From Xanthocytophaga flava (GTDB lineage: Bacteria > Bacteroidota > Bacteroidia > Cytophagales > 172606-1), in NCBI GenBank assembly GCA_030068525.1, contig JASJOS010000012.1:248001-312000 (forward strand): 64,000 bases of DNA, read 5' to 3'. The notes below the pieces were generated by a model. The model was not told the origin of the DNA. It did no database searches and saw only the letters and a program-made list of their open reading frames with translations. Numbering within the stretch: the stretch's first letter is position 1; the number at the start of each line of letters is the position of its first letter. Below are positions 25,149 through 35,165 of this stretch, one piece after another. The translations under genes were made by a program, and so were the position numbers.

Positions 25149-28100
25149 TCAGAAGTTTACACTCAGACCTCCAGCAATGGTTCGTGTGGTAGGATATGCA
25201 TTTAACTCAATACCTGCTTTTGTTGGATCCCCAGGCAATTCAGGTGTAAATCCACTAAACTTCTTGTATGTGTATAGATTTTGAGCAGTAATAAAGACTC
25301 TTACACTTGCTACTTTTACCTTTTGAGTCAAGGTAGCAGGTAAGTTATATCCAAGAGTTACATTATTCAGACGAATAAAAGAGCCTGATTCCAGGAAATA
25401 GGTAGAGGCAGGTAGATTACCTCCATTCGCAGCAGGTTCAGTTTGGGAGCCATTGGCAGGAGTCCATCTGGAATAGGCCATATCAGCTTCCACATTATCA
25501 AATACACCCAAACGAAACGCTTTCTTTCCATTGTATACTTTATTCCCTACATTTCCATAGATATCCGCACTCAAATCAAAGCCTTTATAAGAGAGACTTC
25601 CATTAATCCCAAAATAAGCTTTCGGCTGATACGAACCGGCAAACACCCTGTCATTGTCATCTATCTTACCATCGTCATTGGTATCCTGGTATTTAAAGTC
25701 GCCAGGTGAGGCACTTGACTGAATAATAGTCCCCTTACTATTTTTATAATTATCAATCTCACCCTGGTTCTGGAAAACTCCCACTACATTCAGCAGGTAG
25801 AAACTTCCTACAGGTTGATCATTATCTGTTCTGGTTGTATAAATCTGGTTTCCACCAATCCCCCCATCCAGGATTGGCTGTCCCCCATTTAACCCGATAA
25901 CTTTATTATTATTGAGTGTTAAATTTCCACCAACTCGATAGGTAATCTCCTCAGTTATATTTCCTCGCCAGTTTAAAGCCACTTCCAAACCAACATTTTG
26001 AATAGACGCAGCATTTGTGAGTACCACCCCATCCGCATCACCTGTTACAGAAGGCACTTTTACATTGATCAGTAAGTCTTTAGATTTTTTATTGTAGTAG
26101 CCAATTTCACCTGTTAACCGACCTTTCAGCAAGGCAAAGTCTAACCCTAAATCAAACTCTTCTGTTACTTCCCACTTTAGATTAGGATCTTTGATTTGTG
26201 TGATGGCACTACCAGGTGTAGCTATTCCACCACCATACGGATAAGCCAGATTTGGGGTCACTGTAACAGTGAATGCATCAGACGGAATCCGGTCATTGCC
26301 CACACGTCCCCAGCTAGCTCGTAGTTTCAAGGTCTCAAATATCTGTTGCGTTTGCATGAAATTTTCACCGCTGATAACCCAACCTGCTCCTACAGAAGGA
26401 AATAATGCCCAACGATTACTGGAAGGAAAACGAGAACTTCCATCAGCACGTACTGTGGCAGTCAGCAGATACCGATCATTGTAGTTATAATTTACTCTAC
26501 CCAAATAAGAGTTTCTAGCCCATTTATCTCCGCCTCCATCATTGGTTGAGGTATTAGCATTCCCCGTATTGATATACCATAAACTTGGATCAGCAGGCAC
26601 ATCTTTCCGGAAAGCAGACAACCAATCCATAGTATACTGCTCAGCAGTAGTACCTACTAATACAGTTAGATTATGTTTATCAAAGCTTTGAGAAAAAGTC
26701 AGTGTATTATCCCACACCCAACGGAAACTCCTGGTCGAAATAATATTTAGATTGCTGTTAGGATTACGCTGATTGCCACCTGGATTAATAAACGTACTGG
26801 TGTCATTGTTAAACTGATAATTATATACTCTCTCATTTTTGGAAAGCAAGTCCCCCCCAATACTACTTCTGAAAGTCAAAGACCTAACAGGTTTAAACTC
26901 CAGATAGGCAGATCCCTGCAACCGATTATCAATATCTCGTTGATTATTATTTTTGATATCCAGAATGGGATTACCTACGTTCTGGTATACAGATGTATTG
27001 CCATACTTACCATTCTCCATAGCCGCAATAGTAGGTGCAGCCCGATAAGCGTTATTGTATGCTGATCCCAGATTTACATCCCGAGTATTCGCATTGGTAT
27101 AGGAAGAAACAACCCCTACTTTTACTTTATCTGAAAGTGTAAAATCTGTATTAGACCGAATGTTAAACCGTTTGTATTTGTTATCAATGACAATTCCTTC
27201 ATCTGTAAAGTATCCCATACTTAGAAAGTAAGTTGACTTGTCAGATCCGCCTGACAAAGACAAATTATGATTCTGGTACCATCCATTTCGTAGTATCTGA
27301 TCATACCAATCTGTGGAGACAGAACCTGGTGTTACACTAGTTCCACTAGCAGCACTTACATAGTTGGCATATTCCTGGGCATTTGCCATCTGCACCAGAT
27401 TGGTGGCACTACGCATACCTATATTGGTAGTGTAGTTTACTTTTATTCCTCCTGCACTTCCTTTCTTGGTTGTGATAATCACAACACCATTGGCACCTCT
27501 TGAACCATAGATTGCAGTAGCAGAAGCATCTTTCAGTACATCCATTGATACAATGTCAGCCGTGTTGATATTGCTGATATCATCTGTCAATACCCCATCA
27601 ACTACAAATAAAGCCGCAGTCCCAGCCAAGGCTGTCCCTGTACCTCTTACCCGTATAACAGGTGATGAACCTGGTTGGCCACTACTGATAATTTGTACCC
27701 CAGCTGCCTTACCCTGAATTGCCTGTGTTGCAGTTAAAACAGGTTGCTTGGCCAACTCCTCTCCTTTCACACTTGCTGTAGCCCCTGTTACATCTACTTT
27801 GCGCTGAGTTCCATAGCCAACTACAACAACCTGCGCCAGCTCTGTAGTTGAACTTTGTAAGGTTACATTGATCTCAGACTGATTGTTTACAGGTACTTCT
27901 ACCTTTTCATAGCCAACAAAAGCAACAACCAGTACAGCATTATCAGGAGCTGACAAGGTAAACTTTCCATTCGAATCTGTTGTAGTTCCGGTTGTGGTTC
28001 CTTTTATCAGGACAGAGGCACCTGGAATTCCTTCACCACCTGAATCTTTTACAGTACCAGATACAGCACGATTCTGAGACATAGCTTGTATAGCTGTTAT

Positions 28101-28190
28101 CAGAAAAAGAGCAACTCCAAACACATATATACGCACTGCTGATAAAAATACGTATCGACACCTGGTATAAAATAATAGTAGTTTGTTCAT
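25149..28190 (-). CDS. SusC/RagA family TonB-linked outer membrane transporter
   Basis: A 1013-residue TonB-dependent importer. After a signal peptide, residues about 42-115 form the carboxypeptidase-regulatory-like domain (SGTVKDSGGEGIPGASVLIKG). The plug domain follows (VVVVGYGTQRKVDVTGA; DILKDASATAIYGSRGANGV-type signature near 215-235), then the 22-strand barrel to the C-terminal phenylalanine. Together with the adjacent SusD it imports oligosaccharides using energy from TonB. It lies between the signal-peptide GH144 enzyme and susD on one strand; spacing of 69 and 40 bases suggests a single transcript. Confidence 0.95.
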   Translation of the reverse strand: MNKLLLFYTRCRYVFLSAVRIYVFGVALFLITAIQAMSQNRAVSGTVKDSGGEGIPGASVLIKGTTTGTTTDSNGKFTLSAPDNAVLVVAFVGYEKVEVPVNNQSEINVTLQSSTTELAQVVVVGYGTQRKVDVTGATASVKGEELAKQPVLTATQAIQGKAAGVQIISSGQPGSSPVIRVRGTGTALAGTAALFVVDGVLTDDISNINTADIVSMDVLKDASATAIYGSRGANGVVIITTKKGSAGGIKVNYTTNIGMRSATNLVQMANAQEYANYVSAASGTSVTPGSVSTDWYDQILRNGWYQNHNLSLSGGSDKSTYFLSMGYFTDEGIVIDNKYKRFNIRSNTDFTLSDKVKVGVVSSYTNANTRDVNLGSAYNNAYRAAPTIAAMENGKYGNTSVYQNVGNPILDIKNNNQRDIDNRLQGSAYLEFKPVRSLTFRSSIGGDLLSKNERVYNYQFNNDTSTFINPGGNQRNPNSNLNIISTRSFRWVWDNTLTFSQSFDKHNLTVLVGTTAEQYTMDWLSAFRKDVPADPSLWYINTGNANTSTNDGGGDKWARNSYLGRVNYNYNDRYLLTATVRADGSSRFPSSNRWALFPSVGAGWVISGENFMQTQQIFETLKLRASWGRVGNDRIPSDAFTVTVTPNLAYPYGGGIATPGSAITQIKDPNLKWEVTEEFDLGLDFALLKGRLTGEIGYYNKKSKDLLINVKVPSVTGDADGVVLTNAASIQNVGLEVALNWRGNITEEITYRVGGNLTLNNNKVIGLNGGQPILDGGIGGNQIYTTRTDNDQPVGSFYLLNVVGVFQNQGEIDNYKNSKGTIIQSSASPGDFKYQDTNDDGKIDDNDRVFAGSYQPKAYFGINGSLSYKGFDLSADIYGNVGNKVYNGKKAFRLGVFDNVEADMAYSRWTPANGSQTEPAANGGNLPASTYFLESGSFIRLNNVTLGYNLPATLTQKVKVASVRVFITAQNLYTYKKFSGFTPELPGDPTKAGIELNAYPTTRTIAGGLSVNF

Positions 28191-28259
28191 ATAACTTATA
28201 AAAAAGCAATTAGTATAAAAGTCTGATTACTAGTCAGATAAACAGTTTACTCAATCACA

Positions 28260-29843
28260 CTATCTCAAATTAAGAAGCACCTTCTCCTGTTTTGTCCCCT
28301 GAGATAATATAGCTTGATATTTTCCTCCCTTTGCTACAAACGGAATTTCATGTGTCCCTTCAGTCAAGGCTTTGTTTAGCAATACCGTCTCTACTTTGCC
28401 ATTTCGGTCAGTTAGTTCCAGCTTTACAGATTCCTTACCTTTCACGGCAATATTCAGTATGTATGTAGCCCGGTCAGTATGTCTCATTAGGTCTACTTCA
28501 TTTGTTTTAGGATCTGGCAGATACATATAAAATCCTGTTGGGTAAGAAGGAGTGGTAATTCCCATCTTTTTCAGGCCAGTAGTAAGTTCTGCAATCTCAG
28601 CTCCAAGCTTCCAGATTAATCCGGAGCGATAGTTCTCCATCATAACCACGATAGGCCCCTGATCTATAGCCAGGTACTGATTAGAATACCAGTTTTTTAC
28701 CTGGCTGAATGCATCATAGAATCCATATGGTCCAAAAAGTGGATTGCCTTTCTTCAGATAGAAATAGCGCATAGCCTGATACGAAGCATATGGGGTATAG
28801 GGAAATGAGGAAAGAGCTGCAGTAGGACTTATTGTTCCATTGTCATTGGTAGGAGAATGGGCATCATAGAAGTTATAGTCATCACTGGCTGTAAGACCCC
28901 AGTTATCTGTTGAGTAACCAAACTTTTCACCTTGAGTCACACAATGGGTGTAATTAATGAGAGTCTGTGCCAGATTTAGTTTCCAGTAATTGGTCTTTCC
29001 ATCATCCATTTTTCGTGGATCAAGACTCAGATAGGAATAATGAGCAAAGAAAAGAGGCCCTCCATATGGAAATCCCAACGGTAATGTATAGCCCAGATAT
29101 TGATTTCCATTTGTATAAAAATCACTTTTCTTCCATGTATTTTGATATACTTCTGGTTTAATGGCATGTGTAGGAGAACCCAATGCCAGAACATAGGTAA
29201 TCAAACATTCATTGTACCCTCGAATAGGCATATTCATAGCCCATTCATAATTAGGCGACCAGTGCCAATATAAATGTCCATCTCCACGGGAAGCGTACCA
29301 ATCCCACTCTACTGTTTCCCAAAGTTTAGTGATCTGATCCCGCAATTGTGTTTCCTGAGGGTTTTGCTGATCAAAATACGCTCGTGCCACCAGCAAACCA
29401 TTCACCAGATAAGCAGTTTCTACCAAATCACCACCATTATCCTTTTCCCCAAAAGGTACTACCTTCCCTGTACGTCCATCTAACCAATGTGACCATGCTC
29501 CATGAAACCGATCAGCAGCAGACAGAAACTTTGTCATCTTTGTTAAATGTGACACTGCCTGTTCACGAGTAATCCAACCACGTTGCACACCAACCACCAG
29601 ACACATTACACCAAATCCCGTCCCTCCAGAAGTTACGATAGTAGGAGTTGCAGTCCGCTCAGGTGTCATACCAGAAACAGGATGAGCAAATTCCCAGAAA
29701 TACTTGAACGTTGCCTTTTGTACAGTTTCCATATACTCACTTTGTTCTGTAGCCGGGGTTAGTGAAGTCTGGCCCTGTATAGTAAAAACAAAGAGCAAAG
29801 TGCAGACAAAAAGGAAACCTATCTTATACCTATACGAACTCAT
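28260..29843 (-). CDS. GH144/glycoamylase-family enzyme, exported
   Basis: About 527 residues from the chosen ATG at 29843, which gives a clean signal peptide (MSSYRYKIGFLFVCTLLFVF). The upstream 23 in-frame codons lack signal character. The glycoamylase/GH144 domain spans about 35-430 (PVSGMTPERTATP, TSGGTGFGVM, NECLITYVLALGSPTHA, IDQGPIVVMMENYRS). About 90 extra C-terminal residues form a beta-rich domain absent from its paralogue. Having no lipobox, it is probably periplasmic and could act on oligosaccharides imported by SusC. It is the first gene of the presumed operon and divergent from the regulator at 30020. Confidence 0.85.
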   Translation of the reverse strand: MSSYRYKIGFLFVCTLLFVFTIQGQTSLTPATEQSEYMETVQKATFKYFWEFAHPVSGMTPERTATPTIVTSGGTGFGVMCLVVGVQRGWITREQAVSHLTKMTKFLSAADRFHGAWSHWLDGRTGKVVPFGEKDNGGDLVETAYLVNGLLVARAYFDQQNPQETQLRDQITKLWETVEWDWYASRGDGHLYWHWSPNYEWAMNMPIRGYNECLITYVLALGSPTHAIKPEVYQNTWKKSDFYTNGNQYLGYTLPLGFPYGGPLFFAHYSYLSLDPRKMDDGKTNYWKLNLAQTLINYTHCVTQGEKFGYSTDNWGLTASDDYNFYDAHSPTNDNGTISPTAALSSFPYTPYASYQAMRYFYLKKGNPLFGPYGFYDAFSQVKNWYSNQYLAIDQGPIVVMMENYRSGLIWKLGAEIAELTTGLKKMGITTPSYPTGFYMYLPDPKTNEVDLMRHTDRATYILNIAVKGKESVKLELTDRNGKVETVLLNKALTEGTHEIPFVAKGGKYQAILSQGTKQEKVLLNLR

Positions 29844-29894
29844 TTTGCACGCTATATTATAACTTTTTTTATGAAAAATAGTAAGTTTATGCGA

Positions 29895-29902
29895 CAAATG
29901 TA
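29895..29902 (-). promoter_or_regulatory. Candidate -7 element for the GH144-susCD operon
   Basis: On the minus strand it reads TACATTTG, matching TAnnTTTG, about 52 bases before the ATG at 29843. No good -33 element is at the usual distance, as expected if the regulator encoded divergently must activate it. Confidence 0.35.
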
Positions 29903-30019
29903 CGGCAATCAAAGTGCTAATAACAAATAAAGGGGTACATCATTACCACATCAAAACCCAATTATTTCTTAGATTTTACGTATTTTGCCTACGTCATTAC
30001 AAAAAATTACAGCAACCAC

Positions 30020-32902
30020 TTGAGAAATTTATTTTTATTTAAAACGGTATTGTCCCACATACCTTTTTTCGTGAGGAGAAAACTTTGGCTATTCTTGATC
30101 ATGGTACCAAGTGTATCCTATGGACAAAAGATTGAAACTATTTGCAAACCCGAGATACTAAACTTTACCAAACAAACTTATAATGCCTATCATCAGAATT
30201 GGGGAATTACACAAGAGTCACAGACTCGATTTATGTACTTTGCTAATTCAAAAGGCTTAATCGAATATGATGGTAATCATTGGGAAGTATATGAACTGCC
30301 GAATAAACAAAAAGTCAGATCGGCCGTTGCAGGTATAGATGGCCGAATTTATACCGGAGGCTTAGGAGAATTTGGTTACTGGCAATCTGACAAAACGGGT
30401 AAACTGACTTACCATTCCCTCAAAGCTCTGATTAATGATCCTTCTTTTGCAGGAGAAGAGATATGGAATATTCTACCTACATCTGAAGGCATTTTATTTC
30501 AATCTTTCGCCTTTATTTATCTTTATCAGAATAATAAGATCACCAATTTATCACCTCCGGGCAATATCATGTTTGCCTATCAGATAAATGGCAGGGTCTT
30601 ACTAGGTGTAATCGATAAGGGTCTGTATGAATTCAAACACAAATCATTTTCTTTCATTGACAATAGTTCTTTTTTAGGCAAAGAATCTGTCAACACCATT
30701 CTACCAGGGCGTGATCAAACTATCTTAATCGGCACGAATCGGGGAATATATCTTTATGATGGTAACGATTTTCAACCATTTAATACAACTACCAATGCCT
30801 TTTTACTACAGAATCAGTTAAATCGGGGGGTGATGTTAAATGATACTACCTATGCATTTGGAACTATTCTCAATGGTATTGTTATCACAAATACACAAGG
30901 TAAAATCGTTCAGCATCTGAATCAGAAAAATGGATTACAAAACAATACAATACTGTCTCTATATAAGGATGCAGATGGTAATCTCTGGACTGGAATGGAC
31001 AAAGGAATCAGTCTTATTCTGATTAATTCTCCATTGCGTTATTATCAGGATTATGATGGCCATTTAGGTACAGTCTATGATATTGCTTTATTTGAAAAGA
31101 AGCTTTATCTGGGTACTAACCATGGCCTTTTTGTTTCAAATCTACAATCAAGAGAAGCAGATTTTCAACTTGTTCCCAAAACTCAGGGACAGGTATGGGA
31201 TCTGGAAGTCATAGATAATCAACTCCTCTGCGGACATAACAATGGCACTTTTCTGATTGAAGGCACCCAGGCAAAACAAATTTCCTCAGTAACGGGCGGG
31301 TGGATAATACGAAAGCTCAAAAAACATCCTGATCTATTACTTCAGGGAACATATACACAACTGTGTATTTACAAAAAGAATGCGTCCTTTCAATGGGAAC
31401 TAGCTCATACAGTTTCTGGATTTTCAGCTCCTGTAAATCAACTGGAAGAGGATGATTTCGGTTATATCTGGGTAAACAAAGTCTCTAAAGGCCTGAACAG
31501 GATAAAACTATCAGCAGATACGCAAAAAATGGATTCCATCTGGAGCTATGAAACTCCAGAACTTAAAAGTGCGGCAGTCAATCTATGCCAGATAAATAAA
31601 AGAGTTATAGTGACTACCAATCAGCAGGTCTTCCAATTTGATCCAGATCATAATTTATTTGAACCTGCAACCAACCTCCAGAAACAACTTGGGCCAGATC
31701 AAGCCCGCAAATTTTTTCCAATAAACCCATCTGCGTTATTTGTGTTGAAAACAGATGGGACATTAGGCTTCATAGAAAAAGACAACTCTATAAAAGATAT
31801 ACCTATGAAGAAATTTCAATGGTTTGATGATTACGAAAATCTGGTATCTATTGATAATCATACTCATTTGATTTGTCTGGAGAATGGCTTTGGCGTGCTA
31901 CCAGAAAACCTTATTACATCATTACTTTCGTCAACCATACAACCACCTGTTATCCGCAGTATTGTCCCTCTGGACTTTCCGACATTAGGCCAGACATTCC
32001 GTACTGGTGACAACTATCCTGCGTTTGCATTCAACTACAATCAGAATAGTCTTATCATTAGCTTCTCAACACCTCATTATAGTAATGAAGCCAAGTATAG
32101 CTTCTGGCTAGAGAACTCGTCCAAAGGATGGTCAAATTTCCAGACTATGGATCAGAAAGAATTTAATAACCTGGCACCAGGAAAATATATATTTCATCTA
32201 CGATCCAACTTAAGTAAAAAAGAGACACAATTGGAGTTTGAAATTCTCTCTCCCTGGTATTGGAATCAATGGAGCATCAGTATTTATGTTCTAACGCTGA
32301 TAGGTGCCGGTATTTTTTCATATTGGTTACACTTACAAAGAGTAAAAGCACATCAGGAACGTGTCAGACGGAAACTGGAGAAGAAGCTACGTAAACAGGA
32401 AGAGGAAAGTCAAAAGGAGATTATACAATTACGCAATCAGCAGCTCGAACAGGATGTTATCCGTAAGTCAGAAGAATTGGCTAATTCAACTATGACGTTG
32501 ATTAAAAAGAACGAATTGCTACTGCAAATCAAACAGGAAGTACTGGATATAAAAACAGAATTGGGATCAAAATCTAATTCATCTTCCTTCAAAGAAATTA
32601 TACATTTATTGGAAAGTAATATCTCCACAGATCATGACTGGCAGATATTTGAGTCCAATTTTAATCGGGTTCATGAAGAATTTCTCCAAAAACTTATTCA
32701 TGAATATCCCACCCTTACTCCCAGTGACCTACGACTGGCAGCTTATCTTAGAATGAACCTGTCAACAAAAGAGATAGCACAGCTCTTTAACATCACCTAT
32801 CGCAGCGTTGAATTGAAAAGATATCGTCTACGTAAAAAGATGAATCTGGATACGGATGTTAACTTGGGCGAGTTTATGATGAAGTATACCAATGGAAACT
32901 AA
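30020..32902 (+). CDS. Membrane-tethered one-component regulator (propeller, Y_Y_Y, LuxR-type HTH)
   Basis: A 960-residue protein with a TTG start and an N-terminal signal (cut near SYGQ). Residues about 45-650 are beta-propeller repeats of the two-component regulator propeller type; about 665-745 form the Y_Y_Y domain; a membrane segment lies at about 750-773 (WSISIYVLTLIGAGIFSYWLH), then a long coiled coil (about 775-860). The C-terminus has a LuxR-type helix-turn-helix (LTPSDLRLAAYLRMNLSTKEIAQLFN, from about 899). There is no histidine kinase domain, so it probably senses an oligosaccharide in the periplasm and binds DNA directly. Divergent placement suggests it controls the GH144-susCD operon. 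Confidence 0.85.
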   Translation: MRNLFLFKTVLSHIPFFVRRKLWLFLIMVPSVSYGQKIETICKPEILNFTKQTYNAYHQNWGITQESQTRFMYFANSKGLIEYDGNHWEVYELPNKQKVRSAVAGIDGRIYTGGLGEFGYWQSDKTGKLTYHSLKALINDPSFAGEEIWNILPTSEGILFQSFAFIYLYQNNKITNLSPPGNIMFAYQINGRVLLGVIDKGLYEFKHKSFSFIDNSSFLGKESVNTILPGRDQTILIGTNRGIYLYDGNDFQPFNTTTNAFLLQNQLNRGVMLNDTTYAFGTILNGIVITNTQGKIVQHLNQKNGLQNNTILSLYKDADGNLWTGMDKGISLILINSPLRYYQDYDGHLGTVYDIALFEKKLYLGTNHGLFVSNLQSREADFQLVPKTQGQVWDLEVIDNQLLCGHNNGTFLIEGTQAKQISSVTGGWIIRKLKKHPDLLLQGTYTQLCIYKKNASFQWELAHTVSGFSAPVNQLEEDDFGYIWVNKVSKGLNRIKLSADTQKMDSIWSYETPELKSAAVNLCQINKRVIVTTNQQVFQFDPDHNLFEPATNLQKQLGPDQARKFFPINPSALFVLKTDGTLGFIEKDNSIKDIPMKKFQWFDDYENLVSIDNHTHLICLENGFGVLPENLITSLLSSTIQPPVIRSIVPLDFPTLGQTFRTGDNYPAFAFNYNQNSLIISFSTPHYSNEAKYSFWLENSSKGWSNFQTMDQKEFNNLAPGKYIFHLRSNLSKKETQLEFEILSPWYWNQWSISIYVLTLIGAGIFSYWLHLQRVKAHQERVRRKLEKKLRKQEEESQKEIIQLRNQQLEQDVIRKSEELANSTMTLIKKNELLLQIKQEVLDIKTELGSKSNSSSFKEIIHLLESNISTDHDWQIFESNFNRVHEEFLQKLIHEYPTLTPSDLRLAAYLRMNLSTKEIAQLFNITYRSVELKRYRLRKKMNLDTDVNLGEFMMKYTNGN

Positions 32903-32931
32903 AAGAGAGAATCTTTTCAATTCCCTCTTTT
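32901..32931. terminator. Hairpin between convergent genes
   Basis: Arms 32901-32911 and 32921-32931 pair over 11 positions with one mismatch; A-rich and T-rich flanks permit termination both ways. It lies just past the stop codon of the regulator. Confidence 0.5.
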
Positions 32932-32942
32932 AGGCATATACT

Positions 32943-33575
32943 TTAGAACAAAGAAATCTTATCAGGGCTCTTCAATACGTTATATTGATTGATCAGCATA
33001 AACTTTCCCCGTTGCGTATAGATATTCAACTTCTTGTCTTTAATAAAAACTTCAAGCTCTTCTGTATATTCTTTCATCAGAATAGGATAGATACGTCTAC
33101 GAAACTGACTAATCGGAATAAAATGATCGTTTGCATAGACAAAATATTCATAGGCATTTTTCTTATCATACCATGGCGAATCTGATTCCATTGCATTTAA
33201 TTGAGTGGGATTAGAACTGCGCATGTTATGCAATCGGCGTAACAGATACATTTCACCAGTCAATACAATTTCAAAAAAAGCCTTTCGACTTCTATTTCTT
33301 CGTCCTGGATATGATAAACTGAGAAATCGACGCATTTGATTACTCTTCTCATCAAAATAACCGAAAGCCCGAACTTGTCTCGCAGAATATACTTTTACAA
33401 CTCTTTCATCTTTTACCTGGATAAGATCTGTAAAAGCATCATAGCTAAATTCTCCGTTAACTGTCTGATCATTAAGTAGAACTAACTCTCCCTGGTGCCA
33501 ATTTTGAGAATTGGGATTACCTGCAACTACACTGAAAGTCACTAAAAGTCCGCATACTAAACCAAATATTTTCAT
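32943..33575 (-). CDS. Exported hypothetical protein, paralogue of 17547-18167
   Basis: A 210-residue protein with a signal peptide (MKIFGLVCGLLVTFSVVAGN). It aligns along its length with the protein at 17547-18167: GELVLLNDQTVNGEFSYDAF, TDLIQVK, VYSARQVRAFGYFDEKSN and KFMLINQYNVLK. It is more basic in the middle (GRRNRSRKAFFEI) than its paralogue. No known domain is recognised. It is convergent with the regulator and has no obvious link to the polysaccharide locus. Confidence 0.65.
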   Translation of the reverse strand: MKIFGLVCGLLVTFSVVAGNPNSQNWHQGELVLLNDQTVNGEFSYDAFTDLIQVKDERVVKVYSARQVRAFGYFDEKSNQMRRFLSLSYPGRRNRSRKAFFEIVLTGEMYLLRRLHNMRSSNPTQLNAMESDSPWYDKKNAYEYFVYANDHFIPISQFRRRIYPILMKEYTEELEVFIKDKKLNIYTQRGKFMLINQYNVLKSPDKISLF

Positions 33576-33899
33576 GGCAAAAACCTGCTGGCATAAAAGA
33601 TAATTTTAGGAAATAGATAAAAATCAAATAGGATGTATGGCAAAAATGGAGAAAAACAAAATTTCGATAAAAATATATTACAATAATTTATCAAAAAAGT
33701 ACCACAAATTTACAGATACAAGTATATTTACAAAGGTTTTTCTGTATTTTTTATCACATATGTATGATTTTCAGTGAGTAATATCACCTTACAAGTAAGT
33801 GCAGAAAATACTTACAACAGACTATAGATCTTGTATAATTACAGAAGGAAGAGTATAAGCTAAAAGAAGAATATAGCAAGAACTACTTTGACAAAAGAT
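33576..33899. other. AT-rich intergenic region, no gene supported
   Basis: 324 bases between two minus-strand genes. Very AT-rich, with no frame of useful length, no clear TAnnTTTG pair on the minus strand and no strong hairpin. Confidence 0.4.
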
Positions 33900-34904
33900 C
33901 TATTGCTCTTGAGAAGGCTCTGATGCTGCAGAACGAAACCATCCGAAAAAACCTCGTTTAACATTTCGGGTTGCTTTTCCAGCTAGCTCCATTCCTGAAC
34001 GAACAGTATTTGAGCCTGCATTCCGAGCTGTTTTCAAAATAGCATTAACTACCTGCCCGGATACCTGTAGTACCAAAACCTTTAGCATGACAGAAGCTTC
34101 TGCAATGGCAGCTTTGCGGGCCTTTTTGGGATTAAAAGGTTCTAAAGTACCACAATATCGCTTAGTAATAACACCAACACGTAATGTTAGAAAGGCATTA
34201 ACAGAACCTTCCAGTAAAGAATCCATAATCACACTACTCAATGGCCCTATAAAAGGTATAGACCTTACAGCAGAACCTTGCAAAACTGTTCCTAAAACAG
34301 GTTCCAACTGCTCCGAAATATCCAGATCTTCTATTTGCGTTGCCAATAAAGTAGTGGTGCCAACATTCGCATACAGTGAAATCATATCTTTCAGAGAAGG
34401 TCTCTGGTAATAGATATGCGCAATATCCCAAATCATTTTGGTATGGGTAGAAAAGACCATTAAGGCATCTAATTTCCCATTTTGAGAGATAGAAGTAGAT
34501 AAAAACACATTTCTTGCTGTTTTTTGAATAATTTCATTTGCCTGAGCATCCAGTACATACAAAGCTCTCTGCAACTCTTCCTTTTGTGACCAGTCAAACG
34601 AATGTCCCAAAAGTAGCTTATTCTTTGCCAATCGTGCTGATAATTGAGGAATATAGGCAGGCATATCATCCTCAGAGTCTGGAGCCAGTAAAGGTTTAGG
34701 CAATCGAAAAAATAATACGACTGGAGCAACCAAAAGAACAACAAAGACAGTTGTAAATACAGTTAGTACAACAATTCCTAATGTATGATTCACAGTGGAA
34801 GCATACAGGTATACCTGCATCAACTGGTTAAAAATGATAATAATAAACAATACCAGAAATAATATTCCGATTGCAGTTGCCAAGCGTTTTATTTGTGTCA
34901 TCAT
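33900..34904 (-). CDS. DUF697/YcjF-like membrane protein
   Basis: A 334-residue protein with two N-terminal transmembrane segments (about 10-32 and 43-67) and a long C-terminal part. The stretch NVFLSTSISQNGKLDALMVFSTHTKMIWDIAHIYYQRPS (written here as its start NVFLSTSISQNG and end AHIYYQRPS, about 133-170) and the following ANVGTTTLLATQ region match the DUF697/YcjF pattern of helical, partly membrane-associated proteins, some of which accompany GTPases. No GTPase domain is present in this protein. Role unknown. Confidence 0.6.
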   Translation of the reverse strand: MMTQIKRLATAIGILFLVLFIIIIFNQLMQVYLYASTVNHTLGIVVLTVFTTVFVVLLVAPVVLFFRLPKPLLAPDSEDDMPAYIPQLSARLAKNKLLLGHSFDWSQKEELQRALYVLDAQANEIIQKTARNVFLSTSISQNGKLDALMVFSTHTKMIWDIAHIYYQRPSLKDMISLYANVGTTTLLATQIEDLDISEQLEPVLGTVLQGSAVRSIPFIGPLSSVIMDSLLEGSVNAFLTLRVGVITKRYCGTLEPFNPKKARKAAIAEASVMLKVLVLQVSGQVVNAILKTARNAGSNTVRSGMELAGKATRNVKRGFFGWFRSAASEPSQEQ

Positions 34905-35165
34905 CTTGAAAAAATTAATGCGTTCTCAGTATATTACTTCCTAAATCTTTATACCAGACCTGAAATATTACATAGACAGTAACCCTTTCATCACCAATAA
35001 AGTAACTACCCATCTAACTATAACTAACTGATAACCAAAGATACGACTCTTTTGTATGGTATAGTTACCTTTTTCTTTAAAGTAGTATAGAGCAATTTTT
35101 ATTTTCAATAAAGAAATCCATGCTGAAACTAGTACTTTTGCCATTTGATTCAGTTATGACTAGAT

